The notes: generated by a model not told the origin, from the sequence alone. A stretch of DNA of 10,000 bases from Nitrospira sp. (GCA_020216985.1 JAIWOH010000113.1:1-10000), one strand, 5' to 3'; positions 1 to 5,748 are shown, counted from the stretch's first letter. Translations and numbers: made by a program.

Positions 1-138
1 CATGCCGAGCTCCGCCGCCAACTCGTCCATCGTGACGTGGCGAAACCCATGGCGCATGAACTGGTGCCGGGCGGCGGTGACCACGCGCTGGGCGACCGAC
101 GGACCGGACGGCGCGATGGAGGCTTGGCGTGATCGCAT
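1..138 (-). CDS. TetR/AcrR-family transcriptional regulator, N-terminal 46 residues (cut by window edge)
   Basis: Reading the minus strand from the ATG at 138 gives 46 residues running off position 1 without a stop. Residues 14-46 read VAQRVVTAARHQFMRHGF followed by RHVTMDELAAELGM. This is the classic start of a TetR helix-turn-helix: helix 1 (AARxxFxxxGF), then T-x-(D/E)-x-(L/I)-A-x-x-(L/A)-G leading into the recognition helix. TetR proteins are dimeric repressors with a variable ligand-binding C-terminus, which lies outside the window, so the ligand cannot be inferred. There is no clear Shine-Dalgarno before the ATG. The gene is read away from the SDR gene at 807, but about 670 bases separate them, so a regulator-target link is only a guess. 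Confidence 0.85.
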   Translation of the reverse strand, partial: MRSRQASIAPSGPSVAQRVVTAARHQFMRHGFRHVTMDELAAELGM

Positions 139-151
139 GATCGATAAGCCA

Positions 152-180
152 ACACTACAGAAACTTTAATCGTATTTCAA
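152..180 (-). promoter_or_regulatory. Possible promoter for the tetR-like gene
   Basis: On the minus strand TTGAAA (180-175) is followed after 17 bases by TAGTGT (157-152). The -35 is good but the -10 matches only at T, A and the final T. If real, transcription would begin around 145, only a few bases before the ATG at 138, giving an almost leaderless mRNA. Low confidence. Confidence 0.25.
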
Positions 181-702
181 GTTTCCTCGTGACGCGCACG
201 GCCACCAGGCCCATCGCCGTGCCGAAACGCCGCCGGATCATGGAGACGTCTTCATGGTCTATTCATCGACTTCTCACGTTCCGACCGTTCATCCGAGCGG
301 CCGAAGCCAGCTTCAAGTCCTATGGTGTCTGGAAGACCGATTCGTCGCCACGGCGTCGATCACGGTGTAGGGTGAGCCGTCTGTATTACAATCCGCCGAT
401 GACGGAATGCGTATCAAGCATTGGGGTCCGCTTGCAGGAGATCGACGTTGTCGCTGGCTTCGTGCCCTTGCTCGTGCTGAATCTTCAGGAGCATGCGTTC
501 TTGCTCGACTAACGGACTCATCACAACGCTGGAAAAACACTCCGAAGAGTTCAGCGGAATTCTTGCCTGCTTGCCGAATGGGCTCAGATTTGGCAGTCAT
601 AAAGCTCAAAAAGTGTCATATCTCCGATGGATCTATGTGTCCGCTGCTGGGCTGGAGCGTTGTAGCCGATTGTCAATGGCGAAGAGCCTGTTCTTTACGC
701 TC

Positions 703-731
703 TTGACCGAGCCGGCGAATCGATTGAAAAT
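703..731 (+). promoter_or_regulatory. Possible sigma-70 promoter for the SDR gene
   Basis: TTGACC (703-708), 17 bases, then GAAAAT (726-731). The -35 matches five of six and the -10 four of six. Transcription would start near 738 and leave a leader of about 70 bases before the ATG at 807. Plausible but unproven. Confidence 0.3.
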
Positions 732-806
732 GACGTATGCTGAGGGCTCCGGTCGTGTGACCGTATGAAACGGCGCGAGACCCAGTATGGGAGGAGGGGC
801 TATGTT

Positions 807-1433
807 ATGAAGATTGCCGTCATCGGAGCGTCGGCCGGGGTAGGACTTGAGATCACTCGTCTTGCGCTTGAGCGGGGGCACGAGGTGATGACGTTGTCAC
901 GTCGGGTCGTGCCGCTGCCGGACCATCCTCGGCTCAAACGGGTTCAGGGCAATGCCACCGAGGCGGGGCCGGTGGCATTGGCGATCAAGGGAGCCGAGGC
1001 CATCCTTGTCACACTGGGTGTCAAAAGCCCCTTGGCCACCAAACTGTTTTCTTCTTCCGCGCATGTTCTGCTGCAAGTCATCCAGGAATCGAGTTCGACT
1101 CCGACGCTCATCGTCCTGACCGGATTCGGTGCCGGAGACAGTTGGAGTTATAACTCATTGCCTATGCGAATCTTTTTTACCTTGCTACTCAGGGCGGTCT
1201 ATGCAGACAAGAGCGAGCAAGAGCGTGTGATAGCCGCAGACTATTCGCGGTGGGAAATGGTCCGTCCCGGTCGGTTGACCAATGGTCCCTTGACGAGTCG
1301 GTATCGGGTATTGACCGAGCTGACAAAGGGAATGCGAATCGGCTCGATTTCACGCGCCGATGTGGCCCACTTCATGGTGACTCAGGCGGAACACCCGACG
1401 TGCCTCGGCAAGTATCCGGCGCTCACCTACTGA
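807..1433 (+). CDS. NAD(P)-binding atypical short-chain dehydrogenase (NmrA / BVR-B-like), 208 aa
   Basis: The protein opens with MKIAVIGASAGVGLEITR, a Rossmann beta-alpha-beta with the G-x-x-G-x-x-G dinucleotide loop (residues 7-13). An Arg pair after strand 2 (LSRR) suggests NADP(H). Further on come a TGFGAG segment after the central strand, a DKSEQE helix and VRPGRLTNGP. This is the fold order of SDR_a5-type proteins (NmrA-like, biliverdin reductase B-like). The TGxxxGxG and active-site Tyr-Lys of classical SDRs are not evident, so substrate and even catalysis are open. The start at 807 is chosen because GGGAGGAGGGG (789-799) sits just upstream; an in-frame ATG at 765 would add 14 unsupported residues. 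The 3' end overlaps the convergent DUF5069 gene by 11 bases. Likely cytoplasmic. Confidence 0.85.
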   Translation: MKIAVIGASAGVGLEITRLALERGHEVMTLSRRVVPLPDHPRLKRVQGNATEAGPVALAIKGAEAILVTLGVKSPLATKLFSSSAHVLLQVIQESSSTPTLIVLTGFGAGDSWSYNSLPMRIFFTLLLRAVYADKSEQERVIAADYSRWEMVRPGRLTNGPLTSRYRVLTELTKGMRIGSISRADVAHFMVTQAEHPTCLGKYPALTY

Positions 1434-1884
1434 TACCGATATCGGAGGGTGTCGGATCTCGCCGCGGGACGACCCGTCCTTCCTCTAAGTCTTGGAGGTC
1501 CGACCAGGCCGTGATGTCGGTGCGGGAGGGATCGATCGCGTCGAGGTATTTCTTGAATCGGGCCGCGCTCTCCGGAGAACTGGGCCCTCGTGCCAGCAGC
1601 TTCCGATTCCATTCTTCCAATTCGGCAGGTGTGTGCGGCTTGGCCGCCTGCCGGAACCAGGTCTCCACTCCTTCATCGGTCGGATTGGCCTTCACGGCCG
1701 CCGTGAACTGTTCGCTGGTGAGGCCGGCAAACTCCAATAGCCGCTCATCCATGGGGCAAGGGTAGATATACTCGCCTTCAGTACCGGCGAGAACGGCCCG
1801 GCATTTGTCGATCATGCGGGCCAGGTGCGCGTGTCCCGCCATCATGACCTTCATGCTGCGGGGAAAGCCCGTTCGCAAATCCAT
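1423..1884 (-). CDS. DUF5069 domain-containing protein, 153 aa
   Basis: The sequence starts MDLRTGFPRS, followed by HLARMIDKCRAVLAG (residues 20-34) and GEYIYPCPMDERLLEF (37-52). These are hallmarks I associate with DUF5069, a family of small soluble proteins whose N-terminal block reads like RSP..LGG..HLARMIDK..A...G..GEY. The remainder is helical and contains WFRQAAKPHTPAELEEWN. No signal peptide or membrane segment is seen, so it is probably cytoplasmic; function is not known to me. It lies three bases downstream of the DUF3386 stop codon on the same strand and has no Shine-Dalgarno of its own, so translation is probably coupled to the upstream gene. Its C-terminus overlaps the convergent SDR gene by 11 bases. 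Confidence 0.85.
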   Translation of the reverse strand: MDLRTGFPRSMKVMMAGHAHLARMIDKCRAVLAGTEGEYIYPCPMDERLLEFAGLTSEQFTAAVKANPTDEGVETWFRQAAKPHTPAELEEWNRKLLARGPSSPESAARFKKYLDAIDPSRTDITAWSDLQDLEEGRVVPRRDPTPSDIGISR

Positions 1885-1887
1885 TGT

Positions 1888-2562
1888 TCAGAGAAGCTTA
1901 TGATTCTTGAACGTGAGGCTCTTGACGACGACGGTGCCGTTTTCAAACGAGATGATCCGTCTGGCGGCCGGCAGGTCCGATGAACCGACACGGACGTGGC
2001 TGTCGGTGAAGCTCTCGACGTTGTTCAGTTTCCCATCGACCGGCGAGTAATAATAGACCGTGTATTTGGTCGTGAGGTTCTTTCCGTCCTGTGTCACGGC
2101 GCTGTCCTCGACGTTGATCGTAAAGGCGAACGGAGCCATGCCAGGATGCGCCATGCTTCGGTTGATTTGAGTGATGCGATCGTCCTTGATGCGGTAAAAC
2201 GAATTGGAGCCGTGGATGACGAGCTTGGTCCCCATCGGGTGCCCGTCTTCTTCCATGGTCAACAGATACTTGCCGTCGGACTCCTCGAAGCTGCGAGGTC
2301 CCCGATGGACGGCGATCATACCGAGTTGTTCTTGCACCCACTTTTGGGTGTCGGCGTCGTCGAGTTGGACGGAGACTTCCCGCGGGCTTTTGACGATGAC
2401 GGAGCCACCGATTTCCTTCCCGTTGATGTTCACGGTCAGATCGGCGGTGAAACCGGAAAAGTCTTTCGGCCACCGGGCGGTCGCTTCAAAGGCCTTGCGA
2501 AGCAGATCGCGCGCCTTGGGATCGTCGGTCACGGTCGGTCGGCTCTGGACGTGTTCGTTCAT
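1888..2562 (-). CDS. DUF3386 family protein, 224 aa
   Basis: From the ATG at 2562 the protein reads MNEHVQSRPTVTDDPKARDLL and continues with FEATARWPKDFSGFTADLTV, WVQEQL (75-80), HRGPRSFE (86-93), a central stretch of beta strands and a C-terminal SLTFKNHKLL. This order matches DUF3386, known mainly from cyanobacteria, plants and some other bacteria, with its GYTADV-like, WV..QL..V..HR..SFE and FSN..L-like blocks. Function is unknown; the pattern suggests a lipocalin- or LolA-like beta-rich fold, which is inference. There is no signal peptide from this start. The start rests on AAAGGAGG (2581-2574) about 11 bases upstream; the frame is open for 20 more codons but lacks another good site. It is the first gene of a two-gene operon with DUF5069 and has a strong promoter. 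Confidence 0.85.
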   Translation of the reverse strand: MNEHVQSRPTVTDDPKARDLLRKAFEATARWPKDFSGFTADLTVNINGKEIGGSVIVKSPREVSVQLDDADTQKWVQEQLGMIAVHRGPRSFEESDGKYLLTMEEDGHPMGTKLVIHGSNSFYRIKDDRITQINRSMAHPGMAPFAFTINVEDSAVTQDGKNLTTKYTVYYYSPVDGKLNNVESFTDSHVRVGSSDLPAARRIISFENGTVVVKSLTFKNHKLL

Positions 2563-2604
2563 GATGGGAACGGCCTCCTTTGGAAGAGAGAGAAAGAGCA
2601 CTGG

Positions 2605-2633
2605 ATTATACACACAGCACAAAACATGCTCAA
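2605..2633 (-). promoter_or_regulatory. Strong sigma-70-type promoter of the DUF3386-DUF5069 operon
   Basis: On the minus strand TTGAGC (2633-2628) and a perfect TATAAT (2610-2605) are separated by exactly 17 bases. Transcription would start near 2598 with a leader of about 36 bases that contains the AAAGGAGG ribosome site. This is among the best promoter matches in the window. Confidence 0.65.
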
Positions 2634-2765
2634 TGATGGACGGGCGTCAGTGTGCATACGAATTCATAAATGGTCCGCTCGGAAAAAAGCCGGAATTACT
2701 AAGCGATAAATAAAGTGAAAAGAAAAGGAGAACAGGGTTGCTACTCAGCAAGTTTTTCGTGCGGA

Positions 2766-2795
2766 TTCCCAAATTCGCCGCCATTTTGGTATACT
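2766..2795 (+). promoter_or_regulatory. Possible promoter with an overlapping palindrome, upstream of the small basic protein gene
   Basis: TATACT (2790-2795) is a good -10. The best -35, TTCCCA (2766-2771) at 18 bases, is weak. The -10 lies inside the inverted repeat TTGGT (2786-2790) / ACCAA (2798-2802), so a dimeric regulator could occlude it. A weak -35 with an operator-like palindrome would suit an activated or repressed promoter; this is inference. Confidence 0.35.
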
Positions 2796-2875
2796 CGACC
2801 AATTTTTATCGGCAAAGGCCGGGTGGGAGACGTTTTATCCGATCGGGGTTTTCAGAGATGTAGGAAGGATAGGGG

Positions 2876-3238
2876 ATGGAACGGCGCGTCGCTTCTCATA
2901 CCGAAGAAGAGGAAATGAATCAACGCCGCAAACTGTTGAATGCGGCTAGACGGGGGGATACGAAAGCCATCAGCAAGTTGTTCGAGCTCTATCAGGTCCG
3001 CATCCTAAGCGGGGAGCAGCTTGCGAAAATCAACCGGACCTCGGCCTATACGGCTCCGGTCTCGTCCTCAAAAACCGAGAAAGTCGCGTCGCGTCGGGCG
3101 TCCAAAGATGCGAGACCTGGAACAACGGAACCCGTTAAAGTGTCTTCGAAGCAGCGTATGAAACATTCCGTGAAATCGTCGAACGGAAAGCCGGCCAAAA
3201 CTCACACGGTCAAAAAGCGCAAGGTCAAACGCAAATAA
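2876..3238 (+). CDS. Small, very basic protein with a Lys/Ser-rich C-terminal tail, 120 aa
   Basis: I do not recognise a named family. Residues 1-50 are helical (MNQRRKLLNAARRGDTKAI then SKLFELYQVRILSGEQLAKI), with an AARRGD segment like the start of an ankyrin-type helix pair but no full repeat. From about residue 60 the protein is low-complexity, rich in Lys, Ser, Arg, Thr and Pro, ending VKKRKVKRK. Such tails resemble those of histone H1-like or other nucleic-acid-binding bacterial proteins, so DNA or RNA binding is a reasonable inference. The start at 2876 is supported by AGGAAGG (2862-2868) seven bases upstream; an in-frame ATG at 2915 is preceded by GAGG only two bases away, too close. 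It stands alone and converges on the clpS-like gene 26 bases downstream. Confidence 0.65.
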   Translation: MERRVASHTEEEEMNQRRKLLNAARRGDTKAISKLFELYQVRILSGEQLAKINRTSAYTAPVSSSKTEKVASRRASKDARPGTTEPVKVSSKQRMKHSVKSSNGKPAKTHTVKKRKVKRK

Positions 3239-3264
3239 CAAGTCCTCCGTCCCCCAGCAAGAGA

Positions 3265-3594
3265 CTACTGCACCACCACCCGCAACCCTCCGCCGGCCAA
3301 TTTGCCCGCGATATCCTCCGCGTGCTCAAGCGGGCCGCTGTACACGACAGCCTGTCCCTCGTGGTCGATCCGATAAGCCAGCTCGAATGCTTTGGGAGGG
3401 GTCATCCCCGGAATAAATCGGCAGAACAGGTCGATGACCTGCTGGTAGGTGTGGCAATCGCAATTGAAGACGACGACTCGGGACTCAAGACCGCTCCCGC
3501 TGCCGGTCCGAACGTCTTCGGTCGTTTCCGGAATGGTTTGAGGTATCGCAGCCATCGCGGCGAAAATTTTAGCAGACTCCGATGGTGAGATCAT
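3265..3594 (-). CDS. clpS: ClpS-like ATP-dependent Clp protease adaptor (ClpS2 type), 109 aa
   Basis: ClpS docks on the N-domain of ClpA/ClpC and delivers substrates with destabilising N-terminal residues. Here an unstructured N-terminal extension (about 1-37) precedes the compact domain: VVVFNCDCHTYQQVIDLF (40-57), RFIPGMTPPKAFELAYRI, DHEGQAVVYSGPLEHAEDI, and a final strand LRVVVQ. The blocks IPGM, A.EL, HEGQA and GP.E.AE resemble the cyanobacterial ClpS2 branch more than E. coli ClpS. The usual N-D-D at the N-degron pocket is N-C-D here (44-46), and the position of the conserved His before H-E-G is Asp (D77), so specificity may differ. It is last in an operon, 28 bases after hemW. The ribosome site is weak at the ATG at 3594; an in-frame ATG at 3555 has none. 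Confidence 0.8.
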   Translation of the reverse strand: MISPSESAKIFAAMAAIPQTIPETTEDVRTGSGSGLESRVVVFNCDCHTYQQVIDLFCRFIPGMTPPKAFELAYRIDHEGQAVVYSGPLEHAEDIAGKLAGGGLRVVVQ

Positions 3595-3622
3595 GCCCGT
3601 TTTGCTCGACCGGGTGCCGTCG

Positions 3623-4759
3623 CTAGTACAACTGCTCGGCCACCGAGTCCGCGTATCGTCTTCCGAGTCTGGTCAGTCGAACGCGATCCTCTTTCCATTC
3701 GATGAATCCCCGGCCGGCCAAAGCGGTGAGGGCTTGATGCTGCGGCGTGCCGGGATGGGCGACGCGGAGAGGAACTCCCTCGATCAGTCTGAGGCCAAAG
3801 ACGAGCGCGTCCCGCCGTTGTTCGCCGTCCGTGAGTTCGGTTCGTTCTGCGACGGGGAGGCGACGCACGGATAAGCAATCCACATAGGCGGCGAGGTCGT
3901 CGATATTGCCGAACCGTACGCCGTTGACGTAGGACTGGGCGCTTGGGCCGAGTCCCAGGTAATCCCCGTCGGTCCAATAAAGTTTGTTGTGTCGGCACGC
4001 GAAACCGGGCAACGCGTAATTGGAGAGCTCGTACCGTTGGAATCCGGCCGCTTGCAGCAACGCTTCCGCGGCCGATTCCATCTCCACTTGAAGCGCTTCG
4101 TCTGGCGGGGGGATCAGGTTCTTGGCGATGTCGCGGGCGAGTCTCGTATCTTCTTCGACGGTCAAGGCATAGCAAGAGACGTGAGTCGGCTCGAGAGCAA
4201 GTGTCGCTTGCAGGGTTTCCAGCCATGATTTCAGCGTCTGTCCCGGTAGGCCGTACATCAGGTCGAGATTGATGTTCCGAAAGCCGGCCGTTTGCGCCGC
4301 CCTTACCGCCCGCTCCGCCTCGTCAACCAGGCCGGGACGACCGATCGGGATAAAGTCGCGTTGATCCATGGATTCAACGCCCATGCTCAGGCGAGTGAAT
4401 CCTGCTTCCGCCAACACGACCAGATCCTTAGGAGTGACGGTGGAGGGATGGGCCTCCACCGTAATTTCTGCGGAGTCTTCCAACGACCAAACCGCTTGCG
4501 CCCGTTTCAGGAACGCGACCAATTGAGTCGAGGGAAGCGTCGTCGGTGTCCCGCCGCCGATGTAGAGGCTTCGCAGCGGACGTCCGTCCGTCACGTTGCG
4601 GCTGCCATAGAAATCGATTTCCCGCGCCAGCGCGGAGCAAAAGGCTTCCATCCGTTCCGGTTTCGCCGTTTCCAGGTAAAACGCGCAGAAATGGCAGCGT
4701 TGTCTGCAAAAGGGAACGTGAATGTACACGCCGATCGGACGCCGCGGCCGCATGGTCAT
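3623..4759 (-). CDS. hemW: Radical SAM family heme chaperone HemW, 378 aa
   Basis: The N-terminus carries VYIHVPFC and the [4Fe-4S]/SAM signature C-x3-C-x2-C (C18, C22, C25). It is followed by Phe, not the fourth Cys of coproporphyrinogen dehydrogenase HemN. Other landmarks are YIGGGTP (66-72), VEAHP, SMGVES, DLMYGLPGQT, SCYALTVEEDT, ELSNYALPG and the HNKLYW heme-binding motif (257-262, consensus HNxxYW) before GDYLGLGPSA. The C-terminal part is the HemN_C-like domain. Together these identify HemW, which binds heme and hands it to target proteins; it is often annotated as an oxygen-independent coproporphyrinogen III oxidase. Length is typical. The start overlaps the upstream 88-aa gene as ATGA (4759-4756) and has no Shine-Dalgarno, so translational coupling is likely. 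Cytoplasmic. Confidence 0.95.
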   Translation of the reverse strand: MTMRPRRPIGVYIHVPFCRQRCHFCAFYLETAKPERMEAFCSALAREIDFYGSRNVTDGRPLRSLYIGGGTPTTLPSTQLVAFLKRAQAVWSLEDSAEITVEAHPSTVTPKDLVVLAEAGFTRLSMGVESMDQRDFIPIGRPGLVDEAERAVRAAQTAGFRNINLDLMYGLPGQTLKSWLETLQATLALEPTHVSCYALTVEEDTRLARDIAKNLIPPPDEALQVEMESAAEALLQAAGFQRYELSNYALPGFACRHNKLYWTDGDYLGLGPSAQSYVNGVRFGNIDDLAAYVDCLSVRRLPVAERTELTDGEQRRDALVFGLRLIEGVPLRVAHPGTPQHQALTALAGRGFIEWKEDRVRLTRLGRRYADSVAEQLY

Positions 4760-5022
4760 GGCAGAAAAAAAGGAGAGGCCGAATAATCCCGCTCCAGCAC
4801 GATTTCGATTTCGTCTTCCGGCGACTTGCCGCGATTACGGGTATGCACGCTCCACCCCCCGGTCCGTCTCAGCGACTCAAAGACGGATTTGATCAATTCC
4901 GGTTTGACGCGCGATTCCCAAGTACGCAGCCAGACGTGGTGGTCCTCTTCGCCTTCATAATCGTCGGGGAACCGGACTTCCAGGCTGAATCGCAGAAGGA
5001 ACGTCTTCTCTTCATGATACAT
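4756..5022 (-). CDS. Conserved-looking hypothetical protein coupled to hemW, 88 aa
   Basis: I do not recognise the family. The protein reads MYHEEKTFLLRFSLEVRFPD, then an acidic turn (DYEGEED), a WLRTWESRVKPELIKSVFES helix, and a last strand EIEIVLERDYS. This looks like a small alpha/beta fold with beta strands at both ends. No signal peptide or membrane segment. The start at 5022 is well supported by GAGAGGA six to seven bases upstream, although the frame is open much further upstream. The stop overlaps the hemW start (ATGA), making it first gene of the operon with hemW and clpS. Its last codons contain CCT TTT TTT, seven Ts in a row, placed in the phase needed for a -1 slip into the hemW frame. 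A role related to heme handling is guilt by association only. Confidence 0.7.
   Translation of the reverse strand: MYHEEKTFLLRFSLEVRFPDDYEGEEDHHVWLRTWESRVKPELIKSVFESLRRTGGWSVHTRNRGKSPEDEIEIVLERDYSASPFFLP
4765..4771 (-). promoter_or_regulatory. T TTT TTT slippery heptamer at the 88-aa ORF/hemW junction
   Basis: In the frame of the 88-aa gene the sequence reads CCT TTT TTT CTG CCA TGA. The heptamer T TTT TTT is in the canonical X XXY YYZ phase. A -1 slip would continue TCT GCC ATG ACC ATG, entering hemW with no stop codon. I see no obvious stimulatory Shine-Dalgarno upstream. Whether it is used is unknown. Confidence 0.3.
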
Positions 5023-5034
5023 GGGATCCTCTCG

Positions 5035-5063
5035 TTGCGATGGCGGTGACGCGACTTTATAAT
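5035..5063 (+). promoter_or_regulatory. Sigma-70-type promoter of the fmdB-like gene
   Basis: TTGCGA (5035-5040), 17 bases, then a perfect TATAAT (5058-5063). Transcription would start near 5070, leaving a leader of about 19 bases that contains GGAGGG. The core TTATAA is palindromic, and the 66-base gap must also serve the divergent hemW operon, for which I see no equally good promoter. Confidence 0.6.
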
Positions 5064-5088
5064 GAGATCCGCAAGATGGAGGGTACAC

Positions 5089-5313
5089 ATGCCTATCTTC
5101 GAGTATGTCTGTCGGGAATGCAATCATCGATTTGAGCTGTTGGTTCAGGGATCGACACAAGTCGCCTGTCCTCAGTGCAAGACCACCAAGATCGAGAAAC
5201 AGTTTTCGGCCTTCGGAGTCGGAGCGACATCGAGCTGGGCGTCGTCCGGAGGGCCGGGCGCCTGCGGCACATGCGGCGATCCGCGGGGGCCGGGCGCCTG
5301 CTCCATGAACTGA
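5089..5313 (+). CDS. FmdB-family zinc ribbon protein, 74 aa
   Basis: The sequence MPIFEYVCRECNHRFELLV, with C8-x2-C11 and a second pair C27-x2-C30 (ACPQCK), is the zinc ribbon of the FmdB family. It is followed by the typical FSAFGVG segment and a Gly/Pro/Cys-rich tail (CGTCGDPRGPGACSMN). The family is named after a putative regulator of formamidase in Methylophilus; most members, including this one, have no established role. Length is normal. The start is set by GGAGGG (5078-5083) five bases before the ATG at 5089. It has its own promoter and is followed after 7 bases by the 107-aa gene, so the two are probably one operon, divergent from the hemW operon. Cytoplasmic. Confidence 0.92.
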   Translation: MPIFEYVCRECNHRFELLVQGSTQVACPQCKTTKIEKQFSAFGVGATSSWASSGGPGACGTCGDPRGPGACSMN

Positions 5314-5320
5314 AGAAGGT

Positions 5321-5644
5321 ATGGACAATCCCGGCGAGCAGGTGTTGCAACGCGCCATCTCGACCATCGCGCAGGTCGATCCGTTAATCAAGCTGATCCA
5401 CCAGGTTCGCTTGGGTCGTCTCAAGCCCACGGATGTGGGTTTGCGGGCTGTGACGGAGTCATGGATCGAGACGTATGAAAAGGTGCTTGCCCTGGAGGGG
5501 TTGACTCGTTCGGGGCTGCGTCGGCTTGATCCGGCTCCCCGCGTGGCCCTGTTGGTTGAGACCGGTGTGTTGGCCTCCGATCATCAGGCCGTGGCGCGTC
5601 TCTCCGCCGCGTTTCATCAAGCCATGGCTGCCTCGTCGGAGTAG
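5321..5644 (+). CDS. Hypothetical protein downstream of the fmdB-like gene, 107 aa
   Basis: I do not recognise the family. It appears soluble and almost entirely helical: VLQRAISTIAQVDPLIKLI, a basic linker (RLGRLKPTDVG), AVTESWIETYEKVLALEG, a short basic stretch, and a C-terminal helix ending AAFHQAMAASSE. No signal peptide, membrane segment or metal motif. The start at 5321 has GAAGAAGG nearly touching the ATG (one base apart), unusually close. The gene begins 7 bases after the fmdB-like stop, so translation may be coupled to it. The frame is real by codon usage and by its tight spacing, but function cannot be inferred. Confidence 0.7.
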   Translation: MDNPGEQVLQRAISTIAQVDPLIKLIHQVRLGRLKPTDVGLRAVTESWIETYEKVLALEGLTRSGLRRLDPAPRVALLVETGVLASDHQAVARLSAAFHQAMAASSE

Positions 5645-5748
5645 CCGGCGCAAGACAAGAATTGTCGTCGCACGGTCCGTCCGGACAAGGCAGACTTGAT
5701 GTTGCTTCGAGACCTGGTCACGGTGGGCGCCTTGAATTACCAGACGTC

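Larger units (their letters stand above)
139..806. other. Long gap without a convincing gene
   Basis: This stretch of about 670 bases separates the tetR-like gene from the SDR gene. The open frames in it are short, mutually overlapping and unlike any family I know. The most protein-like piece is a 35-codon minus-strand frame at 414-521 (MSPLVEQERMLLKIQHEQ, then a hydrophilic tail), without a Shine-Dalgarno. A second minus-strand frame just upstream (about 520-600) also reads like protein and could join it through one frameshift. This fits either a decayed gene or chance. The right end (about 700-800) holds the likely promoter and ribosome binding site of the SDR gene. No RNA gene, repeat array or mobile element is seen. 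Confidence 0.5.
2563..2875. other. Divergent intergenic region of about 310 bases
   Basis: The left half carries the minus-strand promoter and leader of the DUF3386 operon. The middle (about 2640-2735) is relatively AT-rich, with several A-runs and no gene I can support. The right part carries a TATACT box inside a TTGGT/ACCAA palindrome (2786-2802) and the leader of the small basic protein gene. A 67-codon frame from a GTG at 2715 to 2918 is not protein-like. Confidence 0.5.

Noticed and set aside
1996..2709. Long plus-strand open frame of 237 codons antisense to DUF3386
   Set aside because: It mirrors the DUF3386 gene, has no family resemblance and no ribosome site; the minus-strand protein matches a known family, so this is a shadow frame.
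2715..2918. 67-codon frame upstream of and overlapping the small basic protein gene
   Set aside because: Starts at GTG, its translation is not protein-like, and it overlaps a better-supported start and promoter.
3591..4226. 211-codon minus-strand frame inside hemW
   Set aside because: Arg/Pro-rich out-of-frame translation of hemW, typical of GC-rich coding DNA; HemW motifs are all in the other frame.
5023..5430. N-terminal extension of the 88-aa protein to 224 codons
   Set aside because: The extension runs antisense through the fmdB-like gene and lacks a start with a ribosome site, whereas the ATG at 5022 has a good GAGAGGA.
5654..5666. Short palindrome GACAA-GAA-TTGTC between the convergent 107-aa and FGE-fold genes
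   Set aside because: Five-base arms with no T-run; could be chance.
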